Of a DNA stretch of 55,246 nucleotides, positions 1-10,592 are shown one piece after another; the first letter of the stretch is position 1; each line of letters starts with the position of its first letter. A program made the translations under genes and the position numbers. The notes beneath the pieces were generated by a model. That model was not told the DNA's origin, did no database searches, and saw only the letters and a program-made list of their open reading frames with translations. Location of the stretch: contig JAHRWD010000071.1 of the NCBI GenBank assembly GCA_019090315.1, positions 1 to 55,246 of the forward strand. Direction: 5' to 3'. This stretch comes from Pseudomonadales bacterium (GTDB taxonomy: Bacteria > Pseudomonadota > Gammaproteobacteria > Pseudomonadales > JAHRWD01).

Positions 1-742
1 CCAGGCGGGCGTTCACTTTGGGCACCAGACCCGTTACTGGAACCCGAAAATGAAGCAATACATTTTCGGTGCACGTAACAAGATTCACATCATTAACCTT
101 GATCAAACCGTACCTGCTTTTAATGCGGTATTGAATGAAATCAAGAAGATGTCCCAGAACAAAAACAAGATTTTGATTGTTGGCACCAAGCGTGCGGCGA
201 GCAAGACTGTTAAAGAACAGGCGCTGCGCTGCGGTATGCCTTATGTTCATCACCGCTGGTTGGGCGGCATGCTGACCAACTACAAAACGATCCGTGCTTC
301 TATTCGTCGCTACAACGAGCTTCAGGTTCAGAGCGAAGATGGTACTTTCGAGCAGCTGACCAAGAAAGAAGCGCTGATGCGTACTCGTCAGATGGAAAAG
401 CTTGAGAAGAGTATTGGTGGTATTAAGGATATGGGCGGACTGCCCGATGCACTTTTCGTGGTTGATGTTGATCACGAGAGGATTGCGATCTCCGAAGCCA
501 ACAAGCTGGGCATTCCGGTAATTGGTATTGTGGATAGCAACAGCAATCCAGATGGCATTGATTACGTTATTCCTGCAAATGATGACGCGATTCGAGCTAT
601 TCGACTCTACGTCACTGCAGTTGCGGATACCGTCATTGAAGGCCAGGCAGATTCAGAAGCGGCTATGCAAAGTGAGTTTGTAGAAGTGGCTGCCGAAGCA
701 GAAGCAGAGACTGCAGAAGCGAAAGACGAAGCTGCACAATAA
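1..742 (+). CDS. rpsB: 30S ribosomal protein S2, 5' end missing
   Basis: Small-subunit ribosomal protein S2. The reading frame is open from base 2 and gives [16 protein letters not shown] upstream of the first in-window ATG at 50. This matches the conserved S2 start, so roughly ten N-terminal residues lie outside the window and the ATG at 50 is an internal methionine. Further family landmarks are [26 protein letters not shown] and [11 protein letters not shown]. The acidic, alanine-rich tail ([15 protein letters not shown]) is typical for S2. It is followed by tsf, the usual bacterial order. Confidence 0.97.
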   Translation, partial: QAGVHFGHQTRYWNPKMKQYIFGARNKIHIINLDQTVPAFNAVLNEIKKMSQNKNKILIVGTKRAASKTVKEQALRCGMPYVHHRWLGGMLTNYKTIRASIRRYNELQVQSEDGTFEQLTKKEALMRTRQMEKLEKSIGGIKDMGGLPDALFVVDVDHERIAISEANKLGIPVIGIVDSNSNPDGIDYVIPANDDAIRAIRLYVTAVADTVIEGQADSEAAMQSEFVEVAAEAEAETAEAKDEAAQ

Positions 743-750
743 TCGTATCT

Positions 751-782
751 GGGGTCACCGGTGTTTATACATCCGTGGCCCT
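751..782 (+). terminator. possible attenuator hairpin between rpsB and tsf
   Basis: An imperfect stem forms between gggtcac (752-758) and gtggccc (775-781), with one G-U pair and the chance of a few more inner pairs. It is followed by a weakly T-rich stretch. A partial terminator here would let S2 be made in excess of EF-Ts. The tail is poor, so this is a weak call. The rest of the 209-base spacer shows nothing else clear apart from the tsf ribosome-binding site (aggaga, around 941). Confidence 0.25.
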
Positions 783-951
783 TATTGCGTTTTGGGCAGT
801 CAAAATTTTAAATCAGGCCTCTGGTTTGGGTGTGTGCTCCGTTCATGTTGCGGGTAGTAATCTGGATGTCGCTTAACGCCACATTGGCCGAAGTTATTGC
901 GGGCAGTCGCTAAATCGACCTGCAGTAGTAAAAACAGTTAGGAGAACAAAA

Positions 952-1824
952 ATGGCGAAAATTTCAGCAGCAAATGTAAAAGAGCTTCGTGACCGTACTG
1001 GTCTTGGAATGATGGATTGTAAGAAAGCGCTGGTTGCCGCAGATGGTGACATTGAGCAGGCGATTGAAGATTTGCGTAAGTCCAGTGGTATGAAAGCAGC
1101 CAAGAAAGCAGGCCGTGTAGCCGCTGAAGGTGTCGTTGCCATCCGGATGTCTGACGACAATAGCTTCGGCATTATGGTTGAAGTGAACAGCGAAACCGAT
1201 TTTGCGGCTCGTGATGATAACTTCCTGAGTTTTGTGAACACGGTTGCGGATCAGGTGTTTGATTCCAAAGAGTCCGACGTTGAAAAATTATTGGCGGCGG
1301 GGCTTGAGACTACACGTGAAGCACTAGTTCAAAAAATTGGCGAAAACGTTGGCGTTCGTCGCGCGGAATGCTTCAGTGCTGCGGATGGCGTTGTAGGTGG
1401 TTATGTGCATGGCAACTCGCGTATCGCTGTATTGGTTGAGCTGAAAGGCGGTGACGTTCAGCTGGCCAAGGATATAGCGATGCATGTCGCTGCGATTAAT
1501 CCTGCGGTTGTGAGCCCTGATCAGGTTGATGAGACTCTCATCTCGAAGGAACGTGATATCTATTCCGCACAGGCTGCTGAAAGTGGCAAGCCACCAGAGA
1601 TCGTTGAAAAAATGGTTGAAGGGCGGATTCGTAAATATCTCGCCGAGATCAGCCTGACCGAGCAGCCATTCGTTAAAGATCCTGATGTTAAAGTGGGTAA
1701 ATTATTGAAGAATGCCGGCGCTTCTGTGGTTGCATTTGTTCGATATGAAGTAGGTGAAGGTATCGAGAAGGAAGAAGTTGATTTCGCTGCCGAAGTAGCC
1801 GCTCAGATAGGTTCATCCAGCTAG
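952..1824 (+). CDS. tsf: translation elongation factor Ts
   Basis: Guanine-nucleotide exchange factor for EF-Tu. The N-terminal UBA-like domain carries the signature [19 protein letters not shown]. The dimerisation core includes [16 protein letters not shown], the TDFV-type motif that contacts EF-Tu. At 290 residues it is normal length for a gammaproteobacterial EF-Ts. The start is well supported by aggaga eight bases upstream of ATG. It lies between rpsB and pyrH as in most bacteria. Confidence 0.98.
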   Translation: MAKISAANVKELRDRTGLGMMDCKKALVAADGDIEQAIEDLRKSSGMKAAKKAGRVAAEGVVAIRMSDDNSFGIMVEVNSETDFAARDDNFLSFVNTVADQVFDSKESDVEKLLAAGLETTREALVQKIGENVGVRRAECFSAADGVVGGYVHGNSRIAVLVELKGGDVQLAKDIAMHVAAINPAVVSPDQVDETLISKERDIYSAQAAESGKPPEIVEKMVEGRIRKYLAEISLTEQPFVKDPDVKVGKLLKNAGASVVAFVRYEVGEGIEKEEVDFAAEVAAQIGSSS

Positions 1825-1867
1825 TCGATACAGAGTAATTAATCACTAAATACGCCAGGGTTCTGTT

Positions 1868-2587
1868 ATGTCCAAATCTGAACGTCGTTATAAGCGAGTA
1901 TTGCTGAAGCTTAGTGGTGAGGCGCTTACCGGCGGTGAGAAATTTGGTATTGATCCAAAGGTGCTGGATCAGATGGCTCTGGAGATTGGCCAGCTAGTCG
2001 GTATCGGGGTTCAGGTTGGTGTGGTGGTTGGTGGTGGTAATCTGTTTCGGGGTGCGGCTTTGCAAAAGGCCGGTCTTGATCGGGTGACCGGCGATCACAT
2101 GGGGATGCTGGCAACCGTTATGAACGGTCTTGCCTTTCGTGATGCGCTGGAGCGTTCCGAGATTCCCAGTCGCGTGATGTCTTCTATTCCTATGAGTGGG
2201 GTGGTCGATACCTACGATCGCCGCAATGCGATCCGGTATCTGAACAGTGGTGACGTGGTAATTTTTTCTGCGGGCACGGGTAATCCATTCTTTACCACCG
2301 ATACTGCAGCCTGTCTGCGTGGAATTGAAATCGGTGCTGACATCGTTTTAAAGGCCACTAAGGTAGATGGTGTTTACGATAAAGACCCGATGACTAACGA
2401 TGATGCGACGCTGTTTTCCACGTTGACGTATGATCAGGTGCTGGAAAAAAAGCTTGCTGTTATGGATCTTACCGCCATCTGTCTTTGTCAGGAAAATGAA
2501 CTGCCGCTACGCGTATTTAAAATGGATAAGCCTGGTGCGTTGCTGAATATTATTCTCGGCTCGGATGAAGGCACGTTGATAAGCTAA
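1868..2587 (+). CDS. pyrH: UMP kinase
   Basis: Phosphorylates UMP to UDP in pyrimidine nucleotide synthesis, using the amino-acid-kinase fold rather than a P-loop. Visible motifs are the N-terminal [12 protein letters not shown], the glycine-rich [13 protein letters not shown], the nucleotide-binding [15 protein letters not shown], and [13 protein letters not shown]. Length (239 residues) is standard. It lies 43 bases after tsf and 42 before frr, probably in the same transcript. Confidence 0.98.
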   Translation: MSKSERRYKRVLLKLSGEALTGGEKFGIDPKVLDQMALEIGQLVGIGVQVGVVVGGGNLFRGAALQKAGLDRVTGDHMGMLATVMNGLAFRDALERSEIPSRVMSSIPMSGVVDTYDRRNAIRYLNSGDVVIFSAGTGNPFFTTDTAACLRGIEIGADIVLKATKVDGVYDKDPMTNDDATLFSTLTYDQVLEKKLAVMDLTAICLCQENELPLRVFKMDKPGALLNIILGSDEGTLIS

Positions 2588-2629
2588 CAACTGCCCGACG
2601 GTATATGAAGTTGGATATGGAGAAAGGGA

Positions 2630-3187
2630 ATGATCAACGAAATTAAAAAAGACGCAGAGGAGCGAATGCAGAAAAGCCTTGGGGCTTTGGGCGTTGCGTT
2701 CAACAAAATACGCACCGGTCGTGCACACCCCAGTATTCTGGATTCCGTGATGGTTAGCTATTATGGTTCCAACACGCCTCTGGCACAGGTAGCCAATATT
2801 TCGGTGGAAAATGGCCGTACCCTGGCCGTTTCACCCTGGGAAAAACCGATGGTTCCTGAGATCGAGAAAGCCATTATCTCCTCTGACCTGGGGCTTAACC
2901 CTGTGACCACCGGAGACCTGATTCGTGTGCCAATGCCACCGTTAACGGAAGAGACCAGAAAGAACTATCTTCGCCAGGCCAAAAAAGAAGCCGAAAATGG
3001 TCGTATCTCAGTGCGCAATATCCGCCGCGATGCGAACACTGATATCAAGGATCTTTTGAAAGATAAGGATATCAGTGAGGATGAGGAGCGCGCTGGTGAG
3101 GAAGCCATACAAAAACTAACCGATCGCTTTGTTTCCGAGATTGATTTGGCGCTTGAGAAAAAAGAAGCGGATTTAATGGTCATCTGA
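2630..3187 (+). CDS. frr: ribosome recycling factor
   Basis: Splits post-termination ribosomes together with EF-G. The 185-residue length and the two-domain pattern fit the family. The helical bundle begins with [27 protein letters not shown], written here in parts: MQKSLGAL, then KIRTGRA at residues about 25-31. The beta domain holds [14 protein letters not shown] and [11 protein letters not shown] good ribosome-binding site (gagaaaggga) precedes the ATG. It follows pyrH and precedes uppS, the conserved order. Confidence 0.98.
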   Translation: MINEIKKDAEERMQKSLGALGVAFNKIRTGRAHPSILDSVMVSYYGSNTPLAQVANISVENGRTLAVSPWEKPMVPEIEKAIISSDLGLNPVTTGDLIRVPMPPLTEETRKNYLRQAKKEAENGRISVRNIRRDANTDIKDLLKDKDISEDEERAGEEAIQKLTDRFVSEIDLALEKKEADLMVI

Positions 3188-3206
3188 CCCTGTTCTGGAT
3201 CGCATT

Positions 3207-3971
3207 ATGAGCAGTTTGCCAAGCGTTGATGAGTTTAAAATAGAACACACGTTGCCTCGCCATGTCGCGATTGTGATGGATGGTAATAGTCGCTGGGCGA
3301 GTGCGCAGGGCAAGAGTGTCAAAGCCGGCCATCGCGCCGGTGTTGATGCGGTTCGGGATCTGGTTGACTGCTGCCCGACCTATGGCGTGGAAGTACTCAC
3401 GCTGTTTGCATTTAGTACTGAAAATTGGCAACGCCCCGCATATGAAGTTAAAACACTTATGGCGCTGCTTTCCTGGGTGTTGAAAGTTGAAACGCCCAGG
3501 TTGCATGAAAATAACGTGCGCCTGAAGATAATTGGTAGTCGGGAAAAATTCTCGAAAAAGGTTATATCAAGAATCGAATATGCCGAGCAGTTGACCGCTG
3601 ACAATACATTGATGACGGTTGTTGTAGCGGTAGATTACGGTGGTCGTTGGGATATCGCCAATGCGACCAAAAAGATCGCGGTAGAGCTGGCTGAAAATAG
3701 GATCTCAGAACAGCAAATTACTGCTGAACTGCTAGACCAATATGTTTGCCTGTCGGATCTTCCTGCCCCCGACCTTTTGATCCGCACGGCCGGTGATCGC
3801 CGCATCAGTAACTTTATGTTGTGGCAGTTCGCCTACACTGAGCTTTATTTTACCGATCTGTATTGGCCTGATTTTGATGAGCAGGCATTCAAAGCCGCGC
3901 TGTTTGATTTTGGAACACGACATCGGCGCTTCGGTAAACGTGATGCCGCACCTTCGGAATCAAACGAGTAA
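3207..3971 (+). CDS. uppS: undecaprenyl diphosphate synthase with unusual motif residues
   Basis: Cis-prenyltransferase that extends FPP to the C55 lipid carrier used for peptidoglycan and O-antigen. The catalytic Asp25 is present in MDGNSRW, together with FSTENW, RISNF and the Mg-binding Glu of YTELYFTD (Glu212). Several normally constant positions differ from the E. coli enzyme: DGNG becomes DGNS, NYGGRWD becomes DYGGRWD, and RTGGEHRISNF becomes RTAGDRRISNF. Length (254) is normal and no frame is broken, so I expect an active enzyme. No strong ribosome-binding site is visible. It sits 19 bases after frr. Confidence 0.93.
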   Translation: MSSLPSVDEFKIEHTLPRHVAIVMDGNSRWASAQGKSVKAGHRAGVDAVRDLVDCCPTYGVEVLTLFAFSTENWQRPAYEVKTLMALLSWVLKVETPRLHENNVRLKIIGSREKFSKKVISRIEYAEQLTADNTLMTVVVAVDYGGRWDIANATKKIAVELAENRISEQQITAELLDQYVCLSDLPAPDLLIRTAGDRRISNFMLWQFAYTELYFTDLYWPDFDEQAFKAALFDFGTRHRRFGKRDAAPSESNE

Positions 3972-3977
3972 ACCGGT

Positions 3978-4796
3978 TTGCTGAAACAGCGTATTATTAC
4001 AGGACTCATTATGGCTGCCGTGGTTACGGCGGCTATTGTTTTCCTTGATGTTTTCTGGTTTTCCATCGCCAGCGGTGCTGTGATGGCTCTTGCAGCGACA
4101 GAGTGGGGTAATCTGGCGGGCCTGAACAAACCTCTAGAGCGAGCAGCCTACGGCATTTTCTTTGCGCTGTTCCTGCTCTCTATTCATCTATTCCTTTCCG
4201 ACTCTCGAGTTAATTTACAGATTATTTTGGGTCTTGCCGTTGCCTGGTGGTTGTTTGCCTGTTTTCTGGTCTTGCGGTTTCCCGCTGGCAAGAAGCTATG
4301 GTCCGGTACCATTCTTCGTCTGACCATTGGTGTGATTGTATTGAGCGCGACCTGGTTAGGTCTGGTGGATCTAAAGCAGCGTGATATTGGTTTGGTATTT
4401 TTTGCAATCGCACTGATCGCCTTTGCGGATATCGGTGCGTATGCCACCGGCCGTACCATTGGCCGCAACAAGCTGGCTCCCCAAATTAGTCCGGGCAAGA
4501 CCTGGGAAGGTTTATTCGGCGGGGCAGCCGCCAGTGTATGCCTTGCCATTTTTGCCGGCTTCTATTTCAAGGTGCCAATGCTACATGTTGCGATCCTGGT
4601 GGCTTTGACCATTGCCGTGGTGATTTTTTCGGTGGTGGGTGATCTGACCGTCAGCATGTTAAAACGTGACCGTGGGCTTAAGGATTGCGGCAAGCTGCTG
4701 CCTGGCCACGGTGGCCTTATGGATCGACTTGATAGTATCTGTGCGGCGATTCCATTGATCGGATTTGTGATCTCCTTCAGCAACTGGGGTTTGTGA
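3978..4796 (+). CDS. cdsA: phosphatidate cytidylyltransferase (CDP-diglyceride synthase)
   Basis: Integral membrane enzyme making CDP-diacylglycerol from phosphatidate and CTP, the branch point of phospholipid synthesis. The start is TTG, giving [11 protein letters not shown], the usual CdsA beginning. About eight hydrophobic segments run through the protein. The family signature is near the C terminus: [11 protein letters not shown], then [12 protein letters not shown]. The start lies 6 bases after the uppS stop, and the end overlaps or abuts dxr, so these genes are almost certainly co-transcribed. Confidence 0.96.
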   Translation: MLKQRIITGLIMAAVVTAAIVFLDVFWFSIASGAVMALAATEWGNLAGLNKPLERAAYGIFFALFLLSIHLFLSDSRVNLQIILGLAVAWWLFACFLVLRFPAGKKLWSGTILRLTIGVIVLSATWLGLVDLKQRDIGLVFFAIALIAFADIGAYATGRTIGRNKLAPQISPGKTWEGLFGGAAASVCLAIFAGFYFKVPMLHVAILVALTIAVVIFSVVGDLTVSMLKRDRGLKDCGKLLPGHGGLMDRLDSICAAIPLIGFVISFSNWGL

Positions 4797-4798
4797 TC

Positions 4799-5992
4799 AT
4801 GGCGGTGCAAGCTGTCACCATCCTCGGATCCACTGGTTCGATAGGCAAAAGCACCCTTGATGTAATTGGCCAGCACCCTGATCGTTATTCTGTATTTGCT
4901 CTCACCGCAAATAGTCAGGTGGAGTTACTACTTCAACAGATTCAAGCCTACAACCCCCGTTACGCAGTCATGGCATCAGAAGAGAGCGCCGAGCAGCTGC
5001 GTAGTAATACTCGGCAGCTGGGTTTAGAGACCGAAATACTGGCGGGTGTTGAAGGATTATCCCGGGTTGCGTCCCATGTTGATGTAGATGTCGTGATGGC
5101 TGCTATCGTGGGCGCAGCGGGTTTATTACCGACCCTTGCAGGCGCTAAAGCCGGTAAGAAGATACTGCTTGCCAACAAGGAAGCATTGGTGATGACTGGG
5201 CAGCTGTTTATGGATGCGGTTCGGGATAATGGTGCCGAATTGCTGCCTATCGACAGCGAACACAATGCCGTTTTTCAATGTATTCACGGTAGCCGCAGTG
5301 ACTCCCTGCTGGATCTCGGTATTAATAAGATTACCCTAACAGCCTCCGGCGGGCCGTTTCGAGACACCCCGATCAATCAGTTGAAGGATGTTACCCCGGA
5401 TATGGCATGCGCCCATCCAAACTGGTCAATGGGGCGAAAAATCTCTGTTGATTCCGCCTCAATGCTAAATAAAGGTCTTGAACTGATAGAAGCCTGTTGG
5501 CTTTTTTCCGCCAGTCCTGATCAGGTTGAAGCGGTATTACATCCCCAAAGCATTGTCCATGCGTTGGTGAGTTATATTGATGGCTCGGTACTGGCGCATC
5601 TTGGCAACCCTGATATGCGGGTGCCAATCGCAGCGGCAATGTCCTGGCCAGAGCGTATATCCTCCGGTGTTGCACCACTGAATCTGGTGGATATTGCGCA
5701 ACTCGATTTCTATCAGCCAGACCTTGACCGCTTCCCCTGTTTGCGCCTTTCTATGGAAGCGATGAAGGCCGGAAACCTTGCAACGGTTGTGCTAAACGCG
5801 GTGAATGAAGTGGCAGTCGAAGCGTTTTTACAACGAAAAATACGTTTTACCGATATCCCAATTGTTCTAGAGGAGATGCTTGGTCGAGCTGTGAATCGAC
5901 CGCTGGATACTATCTCTGCAGTGCTAGAGCAGGATCAACTGGCGCGAATAGAAACCGAAAAATGGGTCGTTGATCGATCAGGACGCCTGTAA
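4799..5992 (+). CDS. dxr: 1-deoxy-D-xylulose 5-phosphate reductoisomerase
   Basis: Second step of the MEP isoprenoid pathway (DXP to MEP, using NADPH). The NADPH loop [14 protein letters not shown] is at the N terminus. Metal and substrate residues are in [23 protein letters not shown] and [15 protein letters not shown], followed by [11 protein letters not shown] chose ATG 4799 because [10 protein letters not shown] aligns with the family start. GTG at 4793, overlapping the cdsA stop, is an in-frame alternative that adds two residues. ispG of the same pathway lies at 47012. Confidence 0.97.
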   Translation: MAVQAVTILGSTGSIGKSTLDVIGQHPDRYSVFALTANSQVELLLQQIQAYNPRYAVMASEESAEQLRSNTRQLGLETEILAGVEGLSRVASHVDVDVVMAAIVGAAGLLPTLAGAKAGKKILLANKEALVMTGQLFMDAVRDNGAELLPIDSEHNAVFQCIHGSRSDSLLDLGINKITLTASGGPFRDTPINQLKDVTPDMACAHPNWSMGRKISVDSASMLNKGLELIEACWLFSASPDQVEAVLHPQSIVHALVSYIDGSVLAHLGNPDMRVPIAAAMSWPERISSGVAPLNLVDIAQLDFYQPDLDRFPCLRLSMEAMKAGNLATVVLNAVNEVAVEAFLQRKIRFTDIPIVLEEMLGRAVNRPLDTISAVLEQDQLARIETEKWVVDRSGRL

Positions 5993-6099
5993 TGTACGAG
6001 ATGATCCCTCAGCCACAAACTATATATACGAACCTTCTGGAGGCAACGCTGTCTCAGAACGTTGAATCTAACTGCAAGCCCGGATCCGCCGTATAAAAA

Positions 6100-7455
6100 A
6101 TGAGTATCCTGTTTACCGTATTCAGTCTTGTTTTGACCCTGAGCATAATTGTGACGATCCATGAGTTCGGCCACTTTTATTTTGCTCGTCGATACGGAGT
6201 AATGGTGAAGCGTTTTTCTGTTGGCTTTGGAAAACCACTTTATTCAATCGTAGATAAAAAGGGTACTGAATTCAGTGTCGCTGCGATACCTCTTGGAGGT
6301 TACGTCAGCATGTTAGACGAGCGTGCTGAAGAGGTGCCGGACGAACTCTTGCCGTACACCTTCAACTGTAAGCCAGTCTGGCAGCGAATGATCATTATTG
6401 CAGCGGGGCCAATCGCTAATTTTGTATTAGCGATCTTGCTCTACTGGTTTCTATTTGTATTGGGCGTATCGACGGTTATTCCGGTTACCGGAACCGTAAA
6501 CCCGGACTTTCCTGCCTATCAGGCCGGTGTTAGATCAAACCAGGAACTGGTTTCAGTCGATGGCACTGCGACCGAAAGTTGGCAGGATATCTATATTCAG
6601 CTGCTTTCGCGTATGGGAGAAACCGGTAGTTTGAGTCTGGAACTCAGGGAGCTGGATTCTGAGCAGGTACAGCAGGTTACCATTCCAATTAGCCAATGGA
6701 TGTCTGACCAGGATAAGCCGGCGCCGTTGAAAACACTCGGTATCCAGCCTTACTACCCGGAAATCCCGGCCATTATTGGTGAGGTTTCTCCAGATGGGCG
6801 TGCCGCCAAAGCTGGCCTGATTTCAGGTGATCATATCTTGTCGATTGCGAACAACCCCGTATCCGACTGGCGTGCAATGGTGGATATAGTACGTGTTAGC
6901 GGAGAGCAGACCCTTGTCTTTGAAGTAGAGCGAGCGGGTCTGATTAGAAAAATTGAGGTGATACCCGCAAACAAACGGCTGGAAGATGGCAGTACTATCG
7001 GTTACCTGGGAGTAGGGGTACAAGCAGTACATTGGCCTGATTCGCTGAAGCGAGATATTCAGTATTCAGTTGTTTCCGCCTGGATTCCGGCATTGGCCAA
7101 AACCTGGCAAATGACTCGGTTAACCTTCGATTCTTTTGGTAAGATGCTGACCGGCCTGGTTTCGGTTAAAAACCTTGGTGGGCCCATCAGTATTGCCAGG
7201 ATGGCCGAAGACAATCTGGAGTCAGGTTTCGAGGCTTTTTTGGGTTTTATCGCCTATTTCAGTATCAGTCTTGGTATTTTGAACTTGCTTCCGATACCGG
7301 TGCTGGATGGTGGTCATTTGTTCTTTTATACGATCGAATGGATAACCGGCAAGCCGGTTCCGGAAAAAGCTCAGATGATCGCCTATCGAGTCGGTATTTT
7401 GTTGGTGGGTACGTTAATGTTCGTGGCAATTTATAACGATTTACTGCGGCTTTAG
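6100..7455 (+). CDS. rseP: RIP zinc metalloprotease RseP
   Basis: Site-2 protease of the inner membrane that cuts anti-sigma-E (RseA) after DegS and also clears signal peptides. The catalytic motif HEFGH lies in the first membrane helix (residues about 22-26). The second zinc ligand is in PVLDGGHLF near the C terminus. Two periplasmic PDZ domains lie between, the second including GRAAKAGLISGDHIL. Length (451) matches E. coli. No clear ribosome-binding site precedes the ATG. The 107 bases after dxr hold nothing I recognise. Confidence 0.96.
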   Translation: MSILFTVFSLVLTLSIIVTIHEFGHFYFARRYGVMVKRFSVGFGKPLYSIVDKKGTEFSVAAIPLGGYVSMLDERAEEVPDELLPYTFNCKPVWQRMIIIAAGPIANFVLAILLYWFLFVLGVSTVIPVTGTVNPDFPAYQAGVRSNQELVSVDGTATESWQDIYIQLLSRMGETGSLSLELRELDSEQVQQVTIPISQWMSDQDKPAPLKTLGIQPYYPEIPAIIGEVSPDGRAAKAGLISGDHILSIANNPVSDWRAMVDIVRVSGEQTLVFEVERAGLIRKIEVIPANKRLEDGSTIGYLGVGVQAVHWPDSLKRDIQYSVVSAWIPALAKTWQMTRLTFDSFGKMLTGLVSVKNLGGPISIARMAEDNLESGFEAFLGFIAYFSISLGILNLLPIPVLDGGHLFFYTIEWITGKPVPEKAQMIAYRVGILLVGTLMFVAIYNDLLRL

Positions 7456-7605
7456 ATTTTTGATTCCAGTTACAATGGTACGACAGGTCTACCGGTATCG
7501 TCCTTCTATGTAGACCGCTAAAGAACCTGTTTTTAAGCTCTGTTCCGTGATGAACGGGACCTGTTTGGTAAAAATAGAAAATTATAATTTTTTGAATAAG
7601 TTTAG

Positions 7606-9921
7606 ATGTTAATGAAGTTTCCCCGGTTCATCTCTGTTGTCAGTCTCCTGTTCTGTGCATTGATATTTCCAAAGTTTGCTGCTGCATTTGTCGTCAGCGA
7701 TATTCGCGTTGAAGGTCTTCAGCGCGTATCCGCCGGTACTGTGTTCAGTGCGTTACCGATAGAAGTGGGTGACGATGTTGATTCAGTGCTGTTAGCAGAA
7801 GCGAATAGATCACTATTTAAAACAGGCTATTTTGATCAAATACAGATTGGTCGAGATGGTGATGTCCTGGTTGTACGAGTCGATGAGCGGCCAACCATTG
7901 CACAGCTTACTTTTGAAGGCAACGAAGCGATTCAGACCGAACAGCTCCAGGACGGCCTCAAACAATCGGGGCTGGCGGAAGGTTTGATCTTTAAGCGAGC
8001 GGTGCTTGAGAAAATACAACTGGAGCTTACCCGGCAATATATTTCGCAGGGACGTTATGGTGTCGAGGTAGAGGCGAAGGCAGAGCAGCTATCAAGAAAC
8101 AGAGTTGAGATCACCATTAATGTGGTCGAGGGCGAAGTTGCCAAGATAAAAAAGATTAATATTATCGGTAATTCAGTTTACCCCGAAGATATTTTGCTTC
8201 GACAATTTGAGCTTGAAGCAACAGGCACCATCACGTTTCTGTCGGATGATCAGTACTCTCGTGAAAAACTATCGGGTGATCTTGAACGTTTGAAGACGTT
8301 TTATCTTGATAATGGCTACATTAAGTTTGAGATGCTGTCGGTACAGGTTGCATTAACACCTGATCGAAAAAACGTATTTATTACTATCAGTATCAAGGAG
8401 GGTGCGCAGTACACCGTGAGCGATTACCGGATCTCTGGTGATCTGGTGGTGCCCGCAGACGAGCTTGCACCGTTTGTAGTGACCAAGCCCTATTCTGTCT
8501 TTTCACGAAAGATGATGAATGCCTCAACCGAAGGGATGTCGATCAGGTTGGGTAACGATGGCTACGCGTTTGCAAACGTGAACGGTATTCCCGAGATAGA
8601 TGATGAAAACAACCTCGTTTCGATCGTTTACATGATTGACCCGGGCAAGCGTACCTACGTAAATCGTATTAACTTCTATGGAAATGTCGGTACACAAGAT
8701 CAGGTATTACGGCGTGAGATGGTTCAAATGGAAGGTGCACTGGCATCGACCTTTAGGATTGAACATTCAAAAATAAGGCTGGAACGGCTTGGTTTTTTTA
8801 AGGACATACGGATCGAAACAGTACCAGTTCCGGGCACCAGCGACCAGATTGATGTGAATTATACGGTAGAGGAACAACCTTCCGGCAGTATCGGTGCAAG
8901 CATCGGCTTCGGTGGCGGTACAGGGGTTATTTTTGGGGCCAACCTGTCGCAGAGCAATTTTATTGGTACCGGGAATACCGTAAGCTTTAATGTCAGTAGA
9001 AGTGACTTTCAGGATAGCTATAGCTTTAGTTTCTTTGATCCCTATTTTACCGTCAATGGAGTTAGCCGTGGTTTTAGCCTGTTTTTTAAACAGACCGACT
9101 TTCTGGCGGGTAATGTTTCGGATTATATAACCGATATATTCGGTGCCAGCTTACGGTTTGGCTATCCAATTGACGATATCACCCGGCTCGGTTTTGAAAT
9201 TCGGGCGGAAAACCAGACAATTCATACAGGCCTGTACCCGGCCCAGGAAATATCCAGTTTTCTTAACGAGAACGGCAATCAATTTCACACCAACTCAACC
9301 TCGTTTTCGTGGACGCGATCAACACTAAATGGTGGAGTTCTCGCCAATCGAGGCGCAAAAAACCGGCTTTCGGTTCAAGTCACTCTGCCCGGGACAGATG
9401 TCAATTTTATTGTTGCTTCGTATATAGGTGAAAAATATTTCCGACTGACCGATGGATACCTGATGCGGCTACGGACCCGATTAGCCTATGGTGAAGGGTT
9501 GGGAGGAGAAGAGTATCCTTTTTATGAGAATTTTTATGCTGGGGGCTTTGGATCAGTGCGCGGGTATCGCGACAATACCCTCGGCCCGAAAAGCACCCCC
9601 GCGGAACTGGACCCATTCAAGACATCCGATGCTTTTGGGGGGAATATACTTGTTGAAGGTTCTACCGAACTGATATTTGAGCTGCCTTTTATAGAAGATC
9701 ATAGCTCTTTTCGTTCATTGGTCTACCTGGATGGCGGCAATGTGTTTGATTCAGCTCGTGGTTATGACGTGTCGGTCCGTGGATTAAGGTTTAGTGTTGG
9801 TGTCAGCGTGATATGGGTTACTGCTATGGCACCTCTGACATTTAGCCTCGGTAAGGCACTGAACCCGTCACCCGGTGACTTTCCCGAGAGGTTTCAGTTT
9901 ACCCTTGGCACCGGGTTTTAA
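7606..9921 (+). CDS. bamA: outer membrane protein assembly factor BamA
   Basis: Core of the BAM complex that inserts beta-barrel proteins into the outer membrane. It has a signal peptide (hydrophobic stretch ending FAAA around residue 27), five POTRA repeats over residues about 28-420, and a 16-strand barrel. The diagnostic loop motif GSVRGYRDNTLGP is present, and the protein ends in Phe as barrel proteins do. Length is 771 residues. ATG 7606 or 7612 could start it; no strong ribosome-binding site is visible. The 150-base spacer after rseP includes a hairpin (gttccgt/acgggac, 7542-7560) without a T-tract. BamB is encoded at 50298. Confidence 0.97.
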   Translation: MLMKFPRFISVVSLLFCALIFPKFAAAFVVSDIRVEGLQRVSAGTVFSALPIEVGDDVDSVLLAEANRSLFKTGYFDQIQIGRDGDVLVVRVDERPTIAQLTFEGNEAIQTEQLQDGLKQSGLAEGLIFKRAVLEKIQLELTRQYISQGRYGVEVEAKAEQLSRNRVEITINVVEGEVAKIKKINIIGNSVYPEDILLRQFELEATGTITFLSDDQYSREKLSGDLERLKTFYLDNGYIKFEMLSVQVALTPDRKNVFITISIKEGAQYTVSDYRISGDLVVPADELAPFVVTKPYSVFSRKMMNASTEGMSIRLGNDGYAFANVNGIPEIDDENNLVSIVYMIDPGKRTYVNRINFYGNVGTQDQVLRREMVQMEGALASTFRIEHSKIRLERLGFFKDIRIETVPVPGTSDQIDVNYTVEEQPSGSIGASIGFGGGTGVIFGANLSQSNFIGTGNTVSFNVSRSDFQDSYSFSFFDPYFTVNGVSRGFSLFFKQTDFLAGNVSDYITDIFGASLRFGYPIDDITRLGFEIRAENQTIHTGLYPAQEISSFLNENGNQFHTNSTSFSWTRSTLNGGVLANRGAKNRLSVQVTLPGTDVNFIVASYIGEKYFRLTDGYLMRLRTRLAYGEGLGGEEYPFYENFYAGGFGSVRGYRDNTLGPKSTPAELDPFKTSDAFGGNILVEGSTELIFELPFIEDHSSFRSLVYLDGGNVFDSARGYDVSVRGLRFSVGVSVIWVTAMAPLTFSLGKALNPSPGDFPERFQFTLGTGF

Positions 9922-10026
9922 CTCTGTTGCATAAAACTGTTAAAGTTACACCGAACTATTATTATGGATGCCTGACTACAGGTATCTTTATCCTGAATAT
10001 CTTTTCGCCTGAAATGGAGGCAACTT

Positions 10027-10536
10027 GTGAGATCTACTAAATCAATAATCTGCGCCCTAATAATGATTCCCGGTCTGCTTGTCGCGAATACCGCATTTGC
10101 CGAGTTAAAAGTGGCCGTGCTGGACGTACAAAAAGCGATTCTTGAATCAACTGAGGCCAAGCAATTTATTACGAACCTTCAGAAAGAGATTGCCCCCGAT
10201 GCGGATAAACTGAAGAAAATTGAAAGCGAAGCCAAGAAGATGCAGGCTCGCCTGGCAAAAGATGGCGCGATTATGTCTGAGTCCGAAAGGAAGAAGTTGA
10301 CCGAGAGCATTGAAGAAAAAGGCGTAAATTACAAATATCTGGTTAGCAAACTGCAAAATAAGCAGAAGCAAAAACAGCAAGAATTGTTGCGTATGATGAA
10401 TCCAAAGGTTGAGGCAGCTATCAAGGTAATACTGGACGAAAATAAATATGATCTTGTCTTGCAGCGTCAGGCACTTATCTATTCCAATCCAGAGTTGGAT
10501 ATCTCTGCTAAGTTGACAGAAATGTTGAATAAATAG
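10027..10536 (+). CDS. skp: periplasmic chaperone Skp/OmpH
   Basis: Trimeric periplasmic holdase that carries unfolded outer-membrane proteins to BamA. A signal peptide ends at NTAFA (residue about 25). The mature part starts LKVAVLDVQKAILES, the usual OmpH strand, and continues as a long lysine- and glutamine-rich coiled coil (residues about 45-125). GTG start with ggagg seven bases upstream. It lies directly after bamA and before lpxD, the standard order. Confidence 0.94.
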   Translation: MRSTKSIICALIMIPGLLVANTAFAELKVAVLDVQKAILESTEAKQFITNLQKEIAPDADKLKKIESEAKKMQARLAKDGAIMSESERKKLTESIEEKGVNYKYLVSKLQNKQKQKQQELLRMMNPKVEAAIKVILDENKYDLVLQRQALIYSNPELDISAKLTEMLNK

Positions 10537-10592
10537 TGGGACGTATGACGATCTGCTGAGTTTGTGAACGGTGCTGCGTAAGGAGTAGGGTT

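Noticed and set aside
7525..7560. Possible sigma-E promoter and hairpin before bamA
   Set aside because: A GAACCT is present, but no acceptable -10 lies at the right distance, and the hairpin lacks a T-tract.
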